Source of the DNA: Flavobacteriaceae bacterium
GTDB taxonomy: Bacteria > Bacteroidota > Bacteroidia > Flavobacteriales > Flavobacteriaceae
Direction: 5' to 3'
DNA length: 62,577 nucleotides
Assembly: GCA_024643385.1 (NCBI GenBank)
Contig: JAHEMZ010000009.1
Coordinates: 1 to 62,577, forward strand
The notes beneath the pieces were generated by a model that did not search any database, had not been told where the DNA came from, and saw only the letters and a list, made by a program, of their open reading frames with translations. Of the stretch, positions 54,469 through 62,577 are shown piece after piece. A program made the translations under genes and the position numbers. Within the stretch, counting starts at the first letter, position 1, and each line of letters opens with the position of its first letter.

Positions 54469-55155
54469 TTGAGAAGCACACCAACGGACATTCAAATTCT
54501 TTACGAAGACAATCACTTGATCGTGGTCAATAAACGCCCCGGCGATATCGTTCAAGGTGATAAAACGGGAGATATGCCGCTTTCCGATGTGGTAAAAGAA
54601 TACATTTCTGTGAAGTATCACAAACCCGGCGCTGCCTTCCTAGGAGTTGTGCATCGTTTGGATCGACCCACCAGTGGGATCGTTGTTTTTGCAAGAACTT
54701 CCAAGGCGCTCGCACGACTGAACAAAATGTTCTCCGAAAGAGAAACTGAGAAAATTTATTGGGCGGTAGTCAAAAATAATCCTCCAAAAATCGAAGACCG
54801 TCTTGTTCATTTCTTACGCCGGAATGCGAAGCAGAACAAATCCTACGCAAATGAAAAGGAAGTGCCGGATAGCAAAAAAGCCATTCTTTCTTATCGAATG
54901 ATCAAAAGTCTTAAAAGCTATTTTGTTTTGGAGATTGAACTAGAAACCGGAAGACACCATCAAATACGTTCCCAATTGGCCTTTATCGGATGCCCGATCA
55001 AAGGGGATCTCAAGTATGGTTTCGACCGAAGCAATCCGGACGGTAGTATTCATTTACATGCCCGTAAACTAAAACTAAGGCATCCCGTCACCAAGGAAAT
55101 ACTCGAATTTACAGCACCCCCTCCGAAAGATGTGCTATGGGATGAAATGGATTAA
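54469..55155 (+). CDS. RluA family pseudouridine synthase
   Basis: A 228-residue enzyme converting uridine to pseudouridine in rRNA or tRNA. The catalytic motif GVVHRLDRPTSGIVVFA is at about residues 59-75, with ETGRHHQIRSQLAFIGCPIKGD and HLHARKLKLRHP typical of the family. There is no S4 domain. The start is TTG 54469, directly after an in-frame TAG, with no usable ATG before residue 36. Target RNA site cannot be told from sequence. Confidence 0.93.
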   Translation: MRSTPTDIQILYEDNHLIVVNKRPGDIVQGDKTGDMPLSDVVKEYISVKYHKPGAAFLGVVHRLDRPTSGIVVFARTSKALARLNKMFSERETEKIYWAVVKNNPPKIEDRLVHFLRRNAKQNKSYANEKEVPDSKKAILSYRMIKSLKSYFVLEIELETGRHHQIRSQLAFIGCPIKGDLKYGFDRSNPDGSIHLHARKLKLRHPVTKEILEFTAPPPKDVLWDEMD

Positions 55156-55182
55156 CCCGCCGGCAAGTGTGGTAATACTATA

Positions 55183-55212
55183 AAAAAGAATAGGGTTGCC
55201 AAATGACAACCC
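55183..55212 (-). terminator. Likely terminator of the M16 peptidase gene
   Basis: GGGTTG (55193-55198) pairs with CAACCC (55207-55212) around an eight-base loop. On the minus strand the stem is followed within five bases by a run of six T (plus-strand A run 55183-55188). It lies between two convergent genes; the plus-strand T tract is weak. Confidence 0.55.
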
Positions 55213-55235
55213 CATTTCTACTATAGAAAAACTAA

Positions 55236-58085
55236 TTACTGCTTCACGTCCTCTATTTTTACTTCCTCTCCGTTCTTATCCACCAACATCACTTCATCAA
55301 AGCCCATTGATTTAAATTGCGGATACTGTGTCGTAGCGTCACCGACGACTAAATAAGCCATTTTTGACTCATCCAAGTATTTATTGGACAGTGACTTATG
55401 TTGCTCTAGGGTCATATTCTTGATCACTGCTTCTTCCCCTTCGATATAATTGGCAGGTAAATTATACGTACTCATTTCCTGCAACATCCCTAATAAAGAA
55501 GACTGAGTTTCAAACCTACGAGCATTGGATTTGATCAAAGCATTTTTTGTAAATTCCAGGTCATCTTCACTAATGCCCTCCTTGTATTTAGCGATTTCTT
55601 CTTTAAAAATAGCCACCGACTCCCCTGTAGTATTTGTACGCACACTAGAAGATGCGGTAAAGGTTCCGGGTACTTTTCCTCCACTAAAACCGGTGCGAGC
55701 TCCATAGGTAAATCCTTTTTCTTCTCTCAGAATTAAGTTCACATTTCCATTAAAGGATCCACCCAATTTGTAATTCATCACTTCTAAAGGATAAAAATCC
55801 GAATCGGTGCGTGGAATAGCGATGTACCCAATATTTATGACCGATTGCTTCGCGCTTGGTATATCTACGAAATATAAAGAGGATTTATCACGATTGTTTG
55901 CAATAGGATATTCCGGGATCGAAACTTCCTTCGCTTTCCAAGACGCTGCCAACCCCTCAAGGTCTTTTAAGGCAGTGGCCTGATCAATTTTCCCTACGAT
56001 ATGGAAATTTGTGATGGATGGTGAAAAGTTCTTTTCGTAAAAAGCTTTCAAATCATCTACCGTAATTGCTTCTACTGAAGCTTCATCCCCTCTAGTTGGA
56101 TAACTAAAGATATGATCTTCTCCATATAACAATTTGTTATAAACATTTCTTGCTACAGTATTCGGATCCGCTGCAGAGCGTTTTATCTGGTTGATCGTTG
56201 CTGTTTTGATTCGACCAAATTCCTCTTCATCCCAACGTGGTTCCAACAGGATCTCCTTCACCAGATCTATCGTTTTATCAAAATTACGAACTAAGGTATT
56301 TCCTTGAACGATGATGGATTCATTGGTTGTATACATATTGATACTGGCTCCCAGCATTTCGATCTCTTCTTCCAATTGCTCAGGCGTTTTGTTCGCTGTT
56401 CCTTCCATCATAAGGCCTGTGATCAAATTGGCCACTCCATTTTTGTTCTTATCGTCCATCAAATGTCCACCTTCAATGACCAAGCTGAAATTAACCGTTG
56501 GAATTTCATTTTGCTCAATTCCAAATACCTTCATTCCATTGGCCAGTTCCGCATTCCATGAGGTTGGAATACTTAAAGCGGGAGCAGGTCCTTGAATTGG
56601 TTCAACCGAACGATCAAAGTTGGAAGGTGTTTTAGCTATCTCATCGTTCTTTTCTTCGATCACCTTTGAAACGTTTTCTTTGATCTCCTCTTCAACCACA
56701 GCTGCTTTTGCAGAATTTTCGGCGATAAGTGTCATCTGTCCTTTTGGAACGAAACTGGTTATCACGTAGGGTTTGCCTTTGATATATTTTTCATATACCC
56801 GCATTACATCTTCCTTGGTCACTTTTTTTATGTTTTCAATATCTTGTTGAATAAAACCGGGATCTCCCGTGAAAACATTATACTGGCATAACTGAAAAGA
56901 TTTTCCTAACACACTACTAATATCATTGTAAAACTCAGTTTCAAGACCTGCTTTTATTCGTTCAATGTCCCGATCGGTCACCCCCTCTTTTTCGAATAAT
57001 TCGAAAGATTCCATAATGGCCGCTTCCACATTATCAAGATCAATACCGTCGTTGGCAGTGATCCTTATATGAAATTCCCCGGCCAATTGTTGTGAATCAT
57101 TATAAGCTGAAGTTCTTGAGGTGAGTTCTTTCTCTTTGACTAATACTTTATACATTGGTGCTTTCTTTCCACTGGAAAGAATTTCTCCTAAAAAATCCAA
57201 GGCATAAGCATCGGTTGTATATTGTTCAATGGTCGGCCAAACCATATTCAATTGAGGTGCCTGGGCAAAATTATCTTCATGATAAAACCTCTTCGTTTCC
57301 ACAAGGGTCACCGGCTGTGGCTGCAACGGCACAACTTCTTGTCTTTTCTTGATTTCTCCAAAATATTTTTCGATCAACGCCTTCGCCTCTTCCGTTTCAA
57401 AATCACCCGCTAAAACTAAGGTTGCATTATTGGGACCATAAAATCGATCATAAAACTCACGAACATCTTCAACGGTTGCATTTTGTAAATCAACTAATTC
57501 ACCGATCACTTGCCAATTATAGGGATGTCCTTCAGGGTATAGATTCTTGTCTAAGACCCAATTGGTATGACCATAAGGGTTGTTGTCCACTCCTTGTCTT
57601 TTCTCGTTCTGTACCACTTCTTGCTGATTATTAAAGGCTCCTTCCGTGACAGTGTTTATCAGATACCCCATCCTGTCGCTCTCTAACCACATGACCATTT
57701 CCATAGCATTTTTTGGAACTACTTCATAATAGATAGTCCCATCTTTCCAGGTCCCGCCATTTAAAGTCCCTCCTGCATCTTGCACTTTCTTAAAGAATTG
57801 ATCTTGGGGTACATTTTCCGATTCCTGAAATAGCATATGCTCAAAAAGGTGAGCGAATCCGGTACGTCCCGTTTTTTCGCGATTTGAACCCACTCCATAT
57901 TGAATGGCCAGTGACACAATGGGGTCGCTTTTGTCCTGATGAAGCACTACATCAAGTCCATTAGCCAATTCGTATTTTTCAAAGTCGATGGAAAGTTTGG
58001 CACTATCCTCCGAAGACTTATTATTCTTATCGCAGCCGGTTAAAACAAAAGCTACGATCAATAAAGCAAAGAATTTATGAAACAT
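55236..58085 (-). CDS. M16 family zinc peptidase lipoprotein (pitrilysin/insulinase type)
   Basis: A 949-residue lipoprotein (lipobox VLTGC, Cys18) with two M16 halves in one chain. The first half has the inverted zinc motif HLFEH at residues 79-83 and a downstream glutamate region QEVVQNEKRQG. The second half (from about residue 495) has the same fold but lacks the HxxEH motif at the matching place (GVANLITGLMMEGT), as is usual for the non-catalytic half. It would degrade peptides in the periplasm or on the outer membrane. It is divergent from the GCS2-CBS gene, with 170 bases between starts. Confidence 0.94.
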   Translation of the reverse strand: MFHKFFALLIVAFVLTGCDKNNKSSEDSAKLSIDFEKYELANGLDVVLHQDKSDPIVSLAIQYGVGSNREKTGRTGFAHLFEHMLFQESENVPQDQFFKKVQDAGGTLNGGTWKDGTIYYEVVPKNAMEMVMWLESDRMGYLINTVTEGAFNNQQEVVQNEKRQGVDNNPYGHTNWVLDKNLYPEGHPYNWQVIGELVDLQNATVEDVREFYDRFYGPNNATLVLAGDFETEEAKALIEKYFGEIKKRQEVVPLQPQPVTLVETKRFYHEDNFAQAPQLNMVWPTIEQYTTDAYALDFLGEILSSGKKAPMYKVLVKEKELTSRTSAYNDSQQLAGEFHIRITANDGIDLDNVEAAIMESFELFEKEGVTDRDIERIKAGLETEFYNDISSVLGKSFQLCQYNVFTGDPGFIQQDIENIKKVTKEDVMRVYEKYIKGKPYVITSFVPKGQMTLIAENSAKAAVVEEEIKENVSKVIEEKNDEIAKTPSNFDRSVEPIQGPAPALSIPTSWNAELANGMKVFGIEQNEIPTVNFSLVIEGGHLMDDKNKNGVANLITGLMMEGTANKTPEQLEEEIEMLGASINMYTTNESIIVQGNTLVRNFDKTIDLVKEILLEPRWDEEEFGRIKTATINQIKRSAADPNTVARNVYNKLLYGEDHIFSYPTRGDEASVEAITVDDLKAFYEKNFSPSITNFHIVGKIDQATALKDLEGLAASWKAKEVSIPEYPIANNRDKSSLYFVDIPSAKQSVINIGYIAIPRTDSDFYPLEVMNYKLGGSFNGNVNLILREEKGFTYGARTGFSGGKVPGTFTASSSVRTNTTGESVAIFKEEIAKYKEGISEDDLEFTKNALIKSNARRFETQSSLLGMLQEMSTYNLPANYIEGEEAVIKNMTLEQHKSLSNKYLDESKMAYLVVGDATTQYPQFKSMGFDEVMLVDKNGEEVKIEDVKQ

Positions 58086-58255
58086 TTTTAAAGAGTTTAT
58101 TATAACTATAAAGATACCATGCTTAAAACTATCCTTCCTTAAAGTGGAGTTAAAACGACCGAACCATTTTATAAAAAATGCAATTTTTTTCTAACTGACC
58201 TTTATCATATTATAGGACTTATAAATTAACCAACTTGTTCATAAATTGGCTCATT

Positions 58256-60121
58256 ATGGGAGAGCACCCTTCGACTTTTAAAACCTCCAAAGAATGTCAG
58301 GCAGAATATATTGAACATTTACTGCTTGATATTGAAGCTTTGGAATTTCTTTTGACACATGATCGCTTTGAGAAAGGGATTACTCGAATTGGAGCTGAAC
58401 AAGAATTTTGTTTAGTGACAAAGGATTGGCGACCGGCTGTTTGTTCAGATGCGGTATTAACATCTTTGGATGATCCACATTATACGACCGAACTCGCTAA
58501 ATATAATCTGGAGATCAACATAGACCCTATAGAACTTCAAGGCAATTGTTTTGAAGATGTAGAAAAACAATTGCAAAAATACCTGGACAAGGCAGACCTT
58601 ATGGCCAAGTCTACGGGTTCCAGGGTAATACTAACGGGTATACTCCCTACGATTTCACAAAATCACCTCAAATTAGATTACATTACAGATCGACCCCGAT
58701 ACAAGGAATTGAACGATCAATTGATGCAACTAAGAGGTTCTAATTTTCACTTACATCTGATGGGTGTTGATGAATTGACCATGTCGCACGACTCGGTATT
58801 ATTTGAGGCCTGTAACACGAGTTTTCAATTACATCTTCAAATAGATCCTTCCGATTTTATTGCAAGTTATAACTGGGCTCAAGCCATTGCGGGACCACTT
58901 CTTTCCATTTGCACCAATTCTCCGGTATTGCTGGGTAGAGAGCTCTGGAGTGAAACAAGGATTGCTTTATTTCGACAAAGTATCGACACTCGAAATCTAT
59001 CCCTGGCCTTGAAAGATCAAATGCCCAGAGTTTCCTTCGGAAGTAAGTGGGCTCAGGGTAGTATCGTCGATATTTATAAAGATAATATCGCCCAATATAA
59101 AACCATCTTATCGAAAGAGATTGACGAGAATTCATTAGTAGACGCGAAAAATGGTAAAATACCCAAGTTAAAAGCGCTTGGGTTATACAATGGAACCATT
59201 TACCCTTGGAATCGGGCATGTTATGGGGTAGGCAACGGAAAACCTCATTTACGGATTGAAAATAGATACCTCCCGGCCGGTCCAAGTATCCTTGATGAAA
59301 TGGCCAATTTTGCTTTATGGGTAGGTTTAATGACCGGAAGACCTTCTATGTTTGATAACATGCCTAAAGTAATGGCTTTTCAGGACGCCAAATCCAACTT
59401 TATAAAAGCAGCCCGATACGGCAAAGAGGCCGTTCTATGTTGGGAAGGTGAATTGCTGCCTGCCAAGCGGCTACTTAAAGACAGATTATTGCCCATCGCC
59501 AAGGATGGACTAAAAAGTATGGGAATTCCTGCGGCAACTATTCAAAGATATTTTGAGGTGATCGAAGGTCGGATGGAAGGTAAAACAGGATCGAAATGGA
59601 TCGTTTCCAATTATCGCAATCTTCAGAAAACACAAAAAAGTGACCATGCCCTTCGCTTAATCACCCGTGCCATGTATAAGAATCAGAAAAAAAGTCTTCC
59701 CGTACATCTTTGGCCTGATGTCACTTCTCAAAAAAAACTGCTCGATTTTACGCCCTGGGTGGGTCATATCATGTCTACCAGATTGCTTACAGTTAAGAGG
59801 AACGACCTAGCCGATCTGGCTACAAGTATTATGCAATGGAAAAATATTCATCATATGCCTGTTGAAGATGAAAAGGGAAAACTTTGTGGTCTATTAACCT
59901 GGACACATGTTGAAAAAAATCGAACAGCCGGAAAGAGCAAAGGAAGATTGGTGGAAGACATCATGGTAAAAAACGTATTGACTGTAAATTCAAATACTCC
60001 TATACCTGATGCCATTGCACTGATGAAAAAGAATTGTATCGGGTGCCTTCCTATACTTCAGAACGAAGAATTAATAGGCATTATTACCATTAAAGATGTT
60101 ATCCCCTACGACCATGCATAA
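58256..60121 (+). CDS. GCS2-type carboxylate-amine ligase fused to a CBS domain pair
   Basis: A 621-residue cytoplasmic fusion. Residues about 1-480 match the glutamate-cysteine ligase 2 family of ATP-dependent amide formers: the metal/ATP motif IGAEQEF at 45-51, NLEINIDPIELQGNCFE near 95, FHLHLMGVDE, FQLHLQIDPS, and HLRIENRYLPAGPS near 345. Two CBS domains follow (about 500-552 and 564-618), which in other proteins bind adenine nucleotides and adjust activity. The substrates are not evident; simple glutathione synthesis is doubtful given the fusion. I prefer ATG 58256 to a TTG seven codons upstream. Its stop overlaps the next start by eight bases (ATGCATAA), coupling it to a zinc amide hydrolase. 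Confidence 0.85.
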   Translation: MGEHPSTFKTSKECQAEYIEHLLLDIEALEFLLTHDRFEKGITRIGAEQEFCLVTKDWRPAVCSDAVLTSLDDPHYTTELAKYNLEINIDPIELQGNCFEDVEKQLQKYLDKADLMAKSTGSRVILTGILPTISQNHLKLDYITDRPRYKELNDQLMQLRGSNFHLHLMGVDELTMSHDSVLFEACNTSFQLHLQIDPSDFIASYNWAQAIAGPLLSICTNSPVLLGRELWSETRIALFRQSIDTRNLSLALKDQMPRVSFGSKWAQGSIVDIYKDNIAQYKTILSKEIDENSLVDAKNGKIPKLKALGLYNGTIYPWNRACYGVGNGKPHLRIENRYLPAGPSILDEMANFALWVGLMTGRPSMFDNMPKVMAFQDAKSNFIKAARYGKEAVLCWEGELLPAKRLLKDRLLPIAKDGLKSMGIPAATIQRYFEVIEGRMEGKTGSKWIVSNYRNLQKTQKSDHALRLITRAMYKNQKKSLPVHLWPDVTSQKKLLDFTPWVGHIMSTRLLTVKRNDLADLATSIMQWKNIHHMPVEDEKGKLCGLLTWTHVEKNRTAGKSKGRLVEDIMVKNVLTVNSNTPIPDAIALMKKNCIGCLPILQNEELIGIITIKDVIPYDHA

Positions 60122-61304
60122 AACACCTGCCAAGCTCGATTTGCCTATCTACCAAAGAGTTATAGGGCAAATTGAAGGTGCACTTCCCGGTCCTACCTTA
60201 ATTTTTGTGGGCGGGATACATGGTAATGAACCTAGCGGGGTTATAGCGCTTCAAAACGCCATCGCTGAGATACAACCTCTAAAGAAGCAATTAAAGGGTA
60301 AAGTGATTGCCTTAGCCGGAAATATCGGGGCATTGCAACAAGGTTTACGCTACAGGGATATCGATCTCAACCGACAATTTACCAGAGAAAAAATGAAGTC
60401 GCTTCAAACGAAGCATACCGAAGAATCTAATGAAATAGAGGAACAACGTGAACTTTTTAATACTATTGAACAAATACTGGAAACTGAAACAGGACCTTTT
60501 TATTTCTTTGATCTTCATACCACCTCCGGAGAAACTATTCCATTTCTTACGGTCAATGACAGTTTATTGAATCGAAAATTTACGAAACAATATCCTTTGC
60601 CAATCGTTCTAGGGATTGAAGAATATTTAGAGGGACCGTTGTTAAGTTATATCAATGAACTGGGATATGTTGCTTTCGGCTTCGAAGCCGGACAACATAC
60701 TTCAGAAAAGTCGTTACAAAATCATTTTTCCTTTGTGATGCTATCTTTAGTATATACAGGATGCATGGTTCCAAAATCAATAGGTTTTAAAAAATATTAC
60801 CAACAACTTTCTAATGCAGTTCACAAGAACTTTATTTTTTATGAAATTATCTATCGTCATGAAGTTTCAATAAAAATGAAATTTAAGATGAATCCCGGGT
60901 TTGAGAATTTTCAGAGGATAAGAAAAAAAGAAGTTTTAGCAATTCAAACGGGAGGTGTCATCAAAGCACCTCAATCAGGAAGAATATTTATGCCTTTATA
61001 TCAAGGGAAAGGTAATGATGGTTTTTTTATCATTCAAAAAATACCCATCCTATTTCTATGGATTTCCAAATGGGTTCGTAATATTCAATTGGATCGCTTG
61101 TTAGTGCTTCTACCCGGAGTGAGATGGAAGACACATATGCGGGAAGAGCTTTTGGTAAATCGGAAAGTGGCCCGCTTTCTTGCCAAAGATCTATTTCACC
61201 TCCTGGGATACCGTAGCAAGAAGTGGGATCACACCCATTTTGTAATGAAAAATAGAGAAAGGACTTCCCGCAAAAAAGAATATATGAAAACTCGGTGGTA
61301 TTAA
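60114..61304 (+). CDS. Succinylglutamate desuccinylase/aspartoacylase (AstE/AspA) family zinc hydrolase
   Basis: A 396-residue enzyme of the M14-like carboxypeptidase fold that cleaves N-acyl amino acid amides. Zinc ligands H36 and E39 in GGIHGNEPSG and H135 in FDLHTTSGET are present, with substrate-site YRDIDLNRQF and a catalytic-type glutamate in GFEAGQH. A C-terminal beta domain of some 120 residues ends in a basic tail. ATG 60114 overlaps the ligase stop; an ATG at 60096 is possible. Coupling to a carboxylate-amine ligase suggests that the two make and break the same type of amide bond. The true substrate is unknown. Confidence 0.87.
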   Translation: MHKTPAKLDLPIYQRVIGQIEGALPGPTLIFVGGIHGNEPSGVIALQNAIAEIQPLKKQLKGKVIALAGNIGALQQGLRYRDIDLNRQFTREKMKSLQTKHTEESNEIEEQRELFNTIEQILETETGPFYFFDLHTTSGETIPFLTVNDSLLNRKFTKQYPLPIVLGIEEYLEGPLLSYINELGYVAFGFEAGQHTSEKSLQNHFSFVMLSLVYTGCMVPKSIGFKKYYQQLSNAVHKNFIFYEIIYRHEVSIKMKFKMNPGFENFQRIRKKEVLAIQTGGVIKAPQSGRIFMPLYQGKGNDGFFIIQKIPILFLWISKWVRNIQLDRLLVLLPGVRWKTHMREELLVNRKVARFLAKDLFHLLGYRSKKWDHTHFVMKNRERTSRKKEYMKTRWY

Positions 61305-61432
61305 TATATCCAGCGCTTCTTGAAGCCTATTTTTGTTTGATTTTACCTATTTTTAAGCCGGAATACCTTCTTAATACTTTGTTATCTTTACACATCCCCT
61401 TATTGGAAAGCACACCTAATGTAAAAAACAAC

Positions 61433-62577
61433 ATGAAAAAAATAATAGGCTCATTATTTCTCTTTATTACCATTTGGACAAATGCACAAGAAAATACATC
61501 TTATAATCCAAGTAAAGAACCAACCCAAAAGGCACCAATTCTGCTGGAGAACATCCAGGATTTAAAAAACTTTAAAAACCCCGTACAAGGTGACATAGCC
61601 TATGTACAAGGATATTATACCATCAACGATCGCGGAGGCGGGTATTTTTATTATTTGAATCCAACCAATGCGGTCGGTCTAACACCTGATAGTGGTATGA
61701 ACATCGCTCCAAATGAAGGGATCGGCATTTGGAAACGCATTAATTACGGGGAAATTAGTGTTGCCTTTTTTGGTGCGAAAGGAGGAGATACACTTGACGA
61801 CACATTGGCTGTTCAAGAGGCCATCGATTTCGTTGCTAATTATTTTAAAACATCGGCTCCCAAGGGTGGAATTGTTAATTTTCCGAAAGGGACTTATTAC
61901 GTACAAGAAATTATCCTACGGAATAGAGTCTCTTTGGTGGGCGAATTTGGTGGGACTATTATAAAACCTTCAAAAAATTCGAGGGGTGAGTATAACAACA
62001 GTTTGGTTCGATTGGATGACGGATTTGTCGAATTCATTAGATTGGATGGTTTTATGTTTTACGGTGATATTGTTTCCGAAAATTCAAGCGGGGATCCATC
62101 ATCTGCTACGGAAGAAGTGAATATGCATTGTTTTGATTTCAATGGGGATAACACAGATGGTGGTTTGTGGTATTCAAATTTTAAGAATATCGCCATTCGA
62201 AAATTCAAAAAAGACGGAATCAGATTGCTAGGAGGCACTGATTATGAAAAAAATAATCTCTACAATCGAGTAAATCAATTTATTTCCTTTGAAAATGTTA
62301 GAATTATAAAATCTAATGCTATTGATAGTCGTGCCATTTACATGTATGGCCAGAATGCACAAATAAATTTCATCAACTGTACTTTTTCCGGTACTAATGG
62401 AATCTCAAATCTTGGGACCAATGTATGGATCGAAAGCACTTCTCAAGACCCACAGGGTCAATTTGAACCCGGACCACAATCTTCGCTGATAAATTTTGAT
62501 ACTTGCACGATTGAGCACAGTGAATTAGGATTTCTGATGTTGGGCGCCTATGCGATTAATATCAAAGGATGTTGGTT
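61433..62577 (+). CDS. Secreted pectate-lyase-superfamily protein (partial, runs off right edge)
   Basis: The reading frame is open from ATG 61433 to the end of the window (381 codons seen). It begins with a signal peptide (hydrophobic residues 4-16, cleavage near TNAQE). The segment FFGAKGGDTLDDTLAVQEAI at about 104-123 is the hallmark N-terminal turn of the Pectate_lyase_3 family of right-handed beta-helix proteins. GGIVNFPKGTYYVQEIIL and repeated short strands such as INFINCTFSGTNG follow. Members include polysaccharide lyases, hydrolases and phage-like tailspikes; substrate is unknown. A C-terminal secretion (por) domain may follow outside the window. Confidence 0.85.
   Translation, partial: MKKIIGSLFLFITIWTNAQENTSYNPSKEPTQKAPILLENIQDLKNFKNPVQGDIAYVQGYYTINDRGGGYFYYLNPTNAVGLTPDSGMNIAPNEGIGIWKRINYGEISVAFFGAKGGDTLDDTLAVQEAIDFVANYFKTSAPKGGIVNFPKGTYYVQEIILRNRVSLVGEFGGTIIKPSKNSRGEYNNSLVRLDDGFVEFIRLDGFMFYGDIVSENSSGDPSSATEEVNMHCFDFNGDNTDGGLWYSNFKNIAIRKFKKDGIRLLGGTDYEKNNLYNRVNQFISFENVRIIKSNAIDSRAIYMYGQNAQINFINCTFSGTNGISNLGTNVWIESTSQDPQGQFEPGPQSSLINFDTCTIEHSELGFLMLGAYAINIKGCW

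Noticed and set aside
1-62577. tRNA genes, CRISPR arrays, prophage or insertion sequences
   Set aside because: I read the spacers for cloverleaf ends, regular short repeats, transposase-like frames and terminal repeats and found none I could support.

Overview
The window reads as chromosomal DNA of a member of the Flavobacteriaceae (Bacteroidota), probably a marine gliding type. Support comes from the 16S rRNA 5' end at the left edge, the gliding genes gldF and gldG, family markers such as DUF4294, a DUF4369/TlpA lipoprotein and Wzi, promoter boxes of the Bacteroidota form TTTG...TAnnTTTG in place of E. coli -35/-10 boxes, frequent TTG starts and little Shine-Dalgarno signal. I see no prophage, transposase, CRISPR array or tRNA gene.

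Layout. 0-0.5 kb: 5' end of a 16S rRNA gene leaving the window on the left, with its promoter and leader. 0.5-9.5 kb: housekeeping and envelope genes: DUF4294, M42 peptidase, an MBOAT/SGNH O-acylation pair, an AGCS amino acid symporter, a lipid A deacylase-like protein, purC and phoH. 9.6-16.7 kb: an operon of SAM hydrolase, ABM protein, GNAT, gldF and gldG, then dnaN, DUF4870 and mnmE. 16.7-24.5 kb: a hairpin-rich spacer, a secreted protein of unknown function, M28 peptidase, carbonic anhydrase, a TonB-like protein, an outer-membrane barrel and a two-component pair.

24.5-44.9 kb is a large cell-surface polysaccharide locus, nearly all on the minus strand. It holds export and chain-length control (Wzi, a Wzc-type tyrosine kinase, Wza), a Pgl-like nucleotide-sugar set (4,6-dehydratase, aminotransferase, acetyltransferase, phosphoglycosyl transferase), three glycosyltransferases, a candidate Wzy polymerase, a sulfotransferase, an inverted FkbM methyltransferase and a Wzx flippase. 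At its upstream end is a sulfate-activation set: cysQ, a duplicated DUF2061 membrane protein, cysC, cysD and cysN. No sulfite-producing reductase gene is present here, so the set most likely makes PAPS for the sulfotransferase and removes the PAP by-product. A sulfated capsule or exopolysaccharide built on a bacillosamine-like first sugar is the simplest reading.

45-62.6 kb: TlpA-like lipoprotein, SIMPL protein, rhomboid protease, then a DnaE-type polymerase/DinB operon whose promoter carries two identical palindromes, L-serine dehydratase, panB, an RluA-type pseudouridine synthase and an M16 peptidase. Next is a translationally coupled pair: a GCS2-type carboxylate-amine ligase fused to two CBS domains, and an aspartoacylase-like zinc hydrolase. 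The window ends inside a secreted pectate-lyase-fold protein. The most promising under-described elements are the ligase/hydrolase pair, the operator of the translesion operon, and the DUF2061 protein inside the PAPS module.
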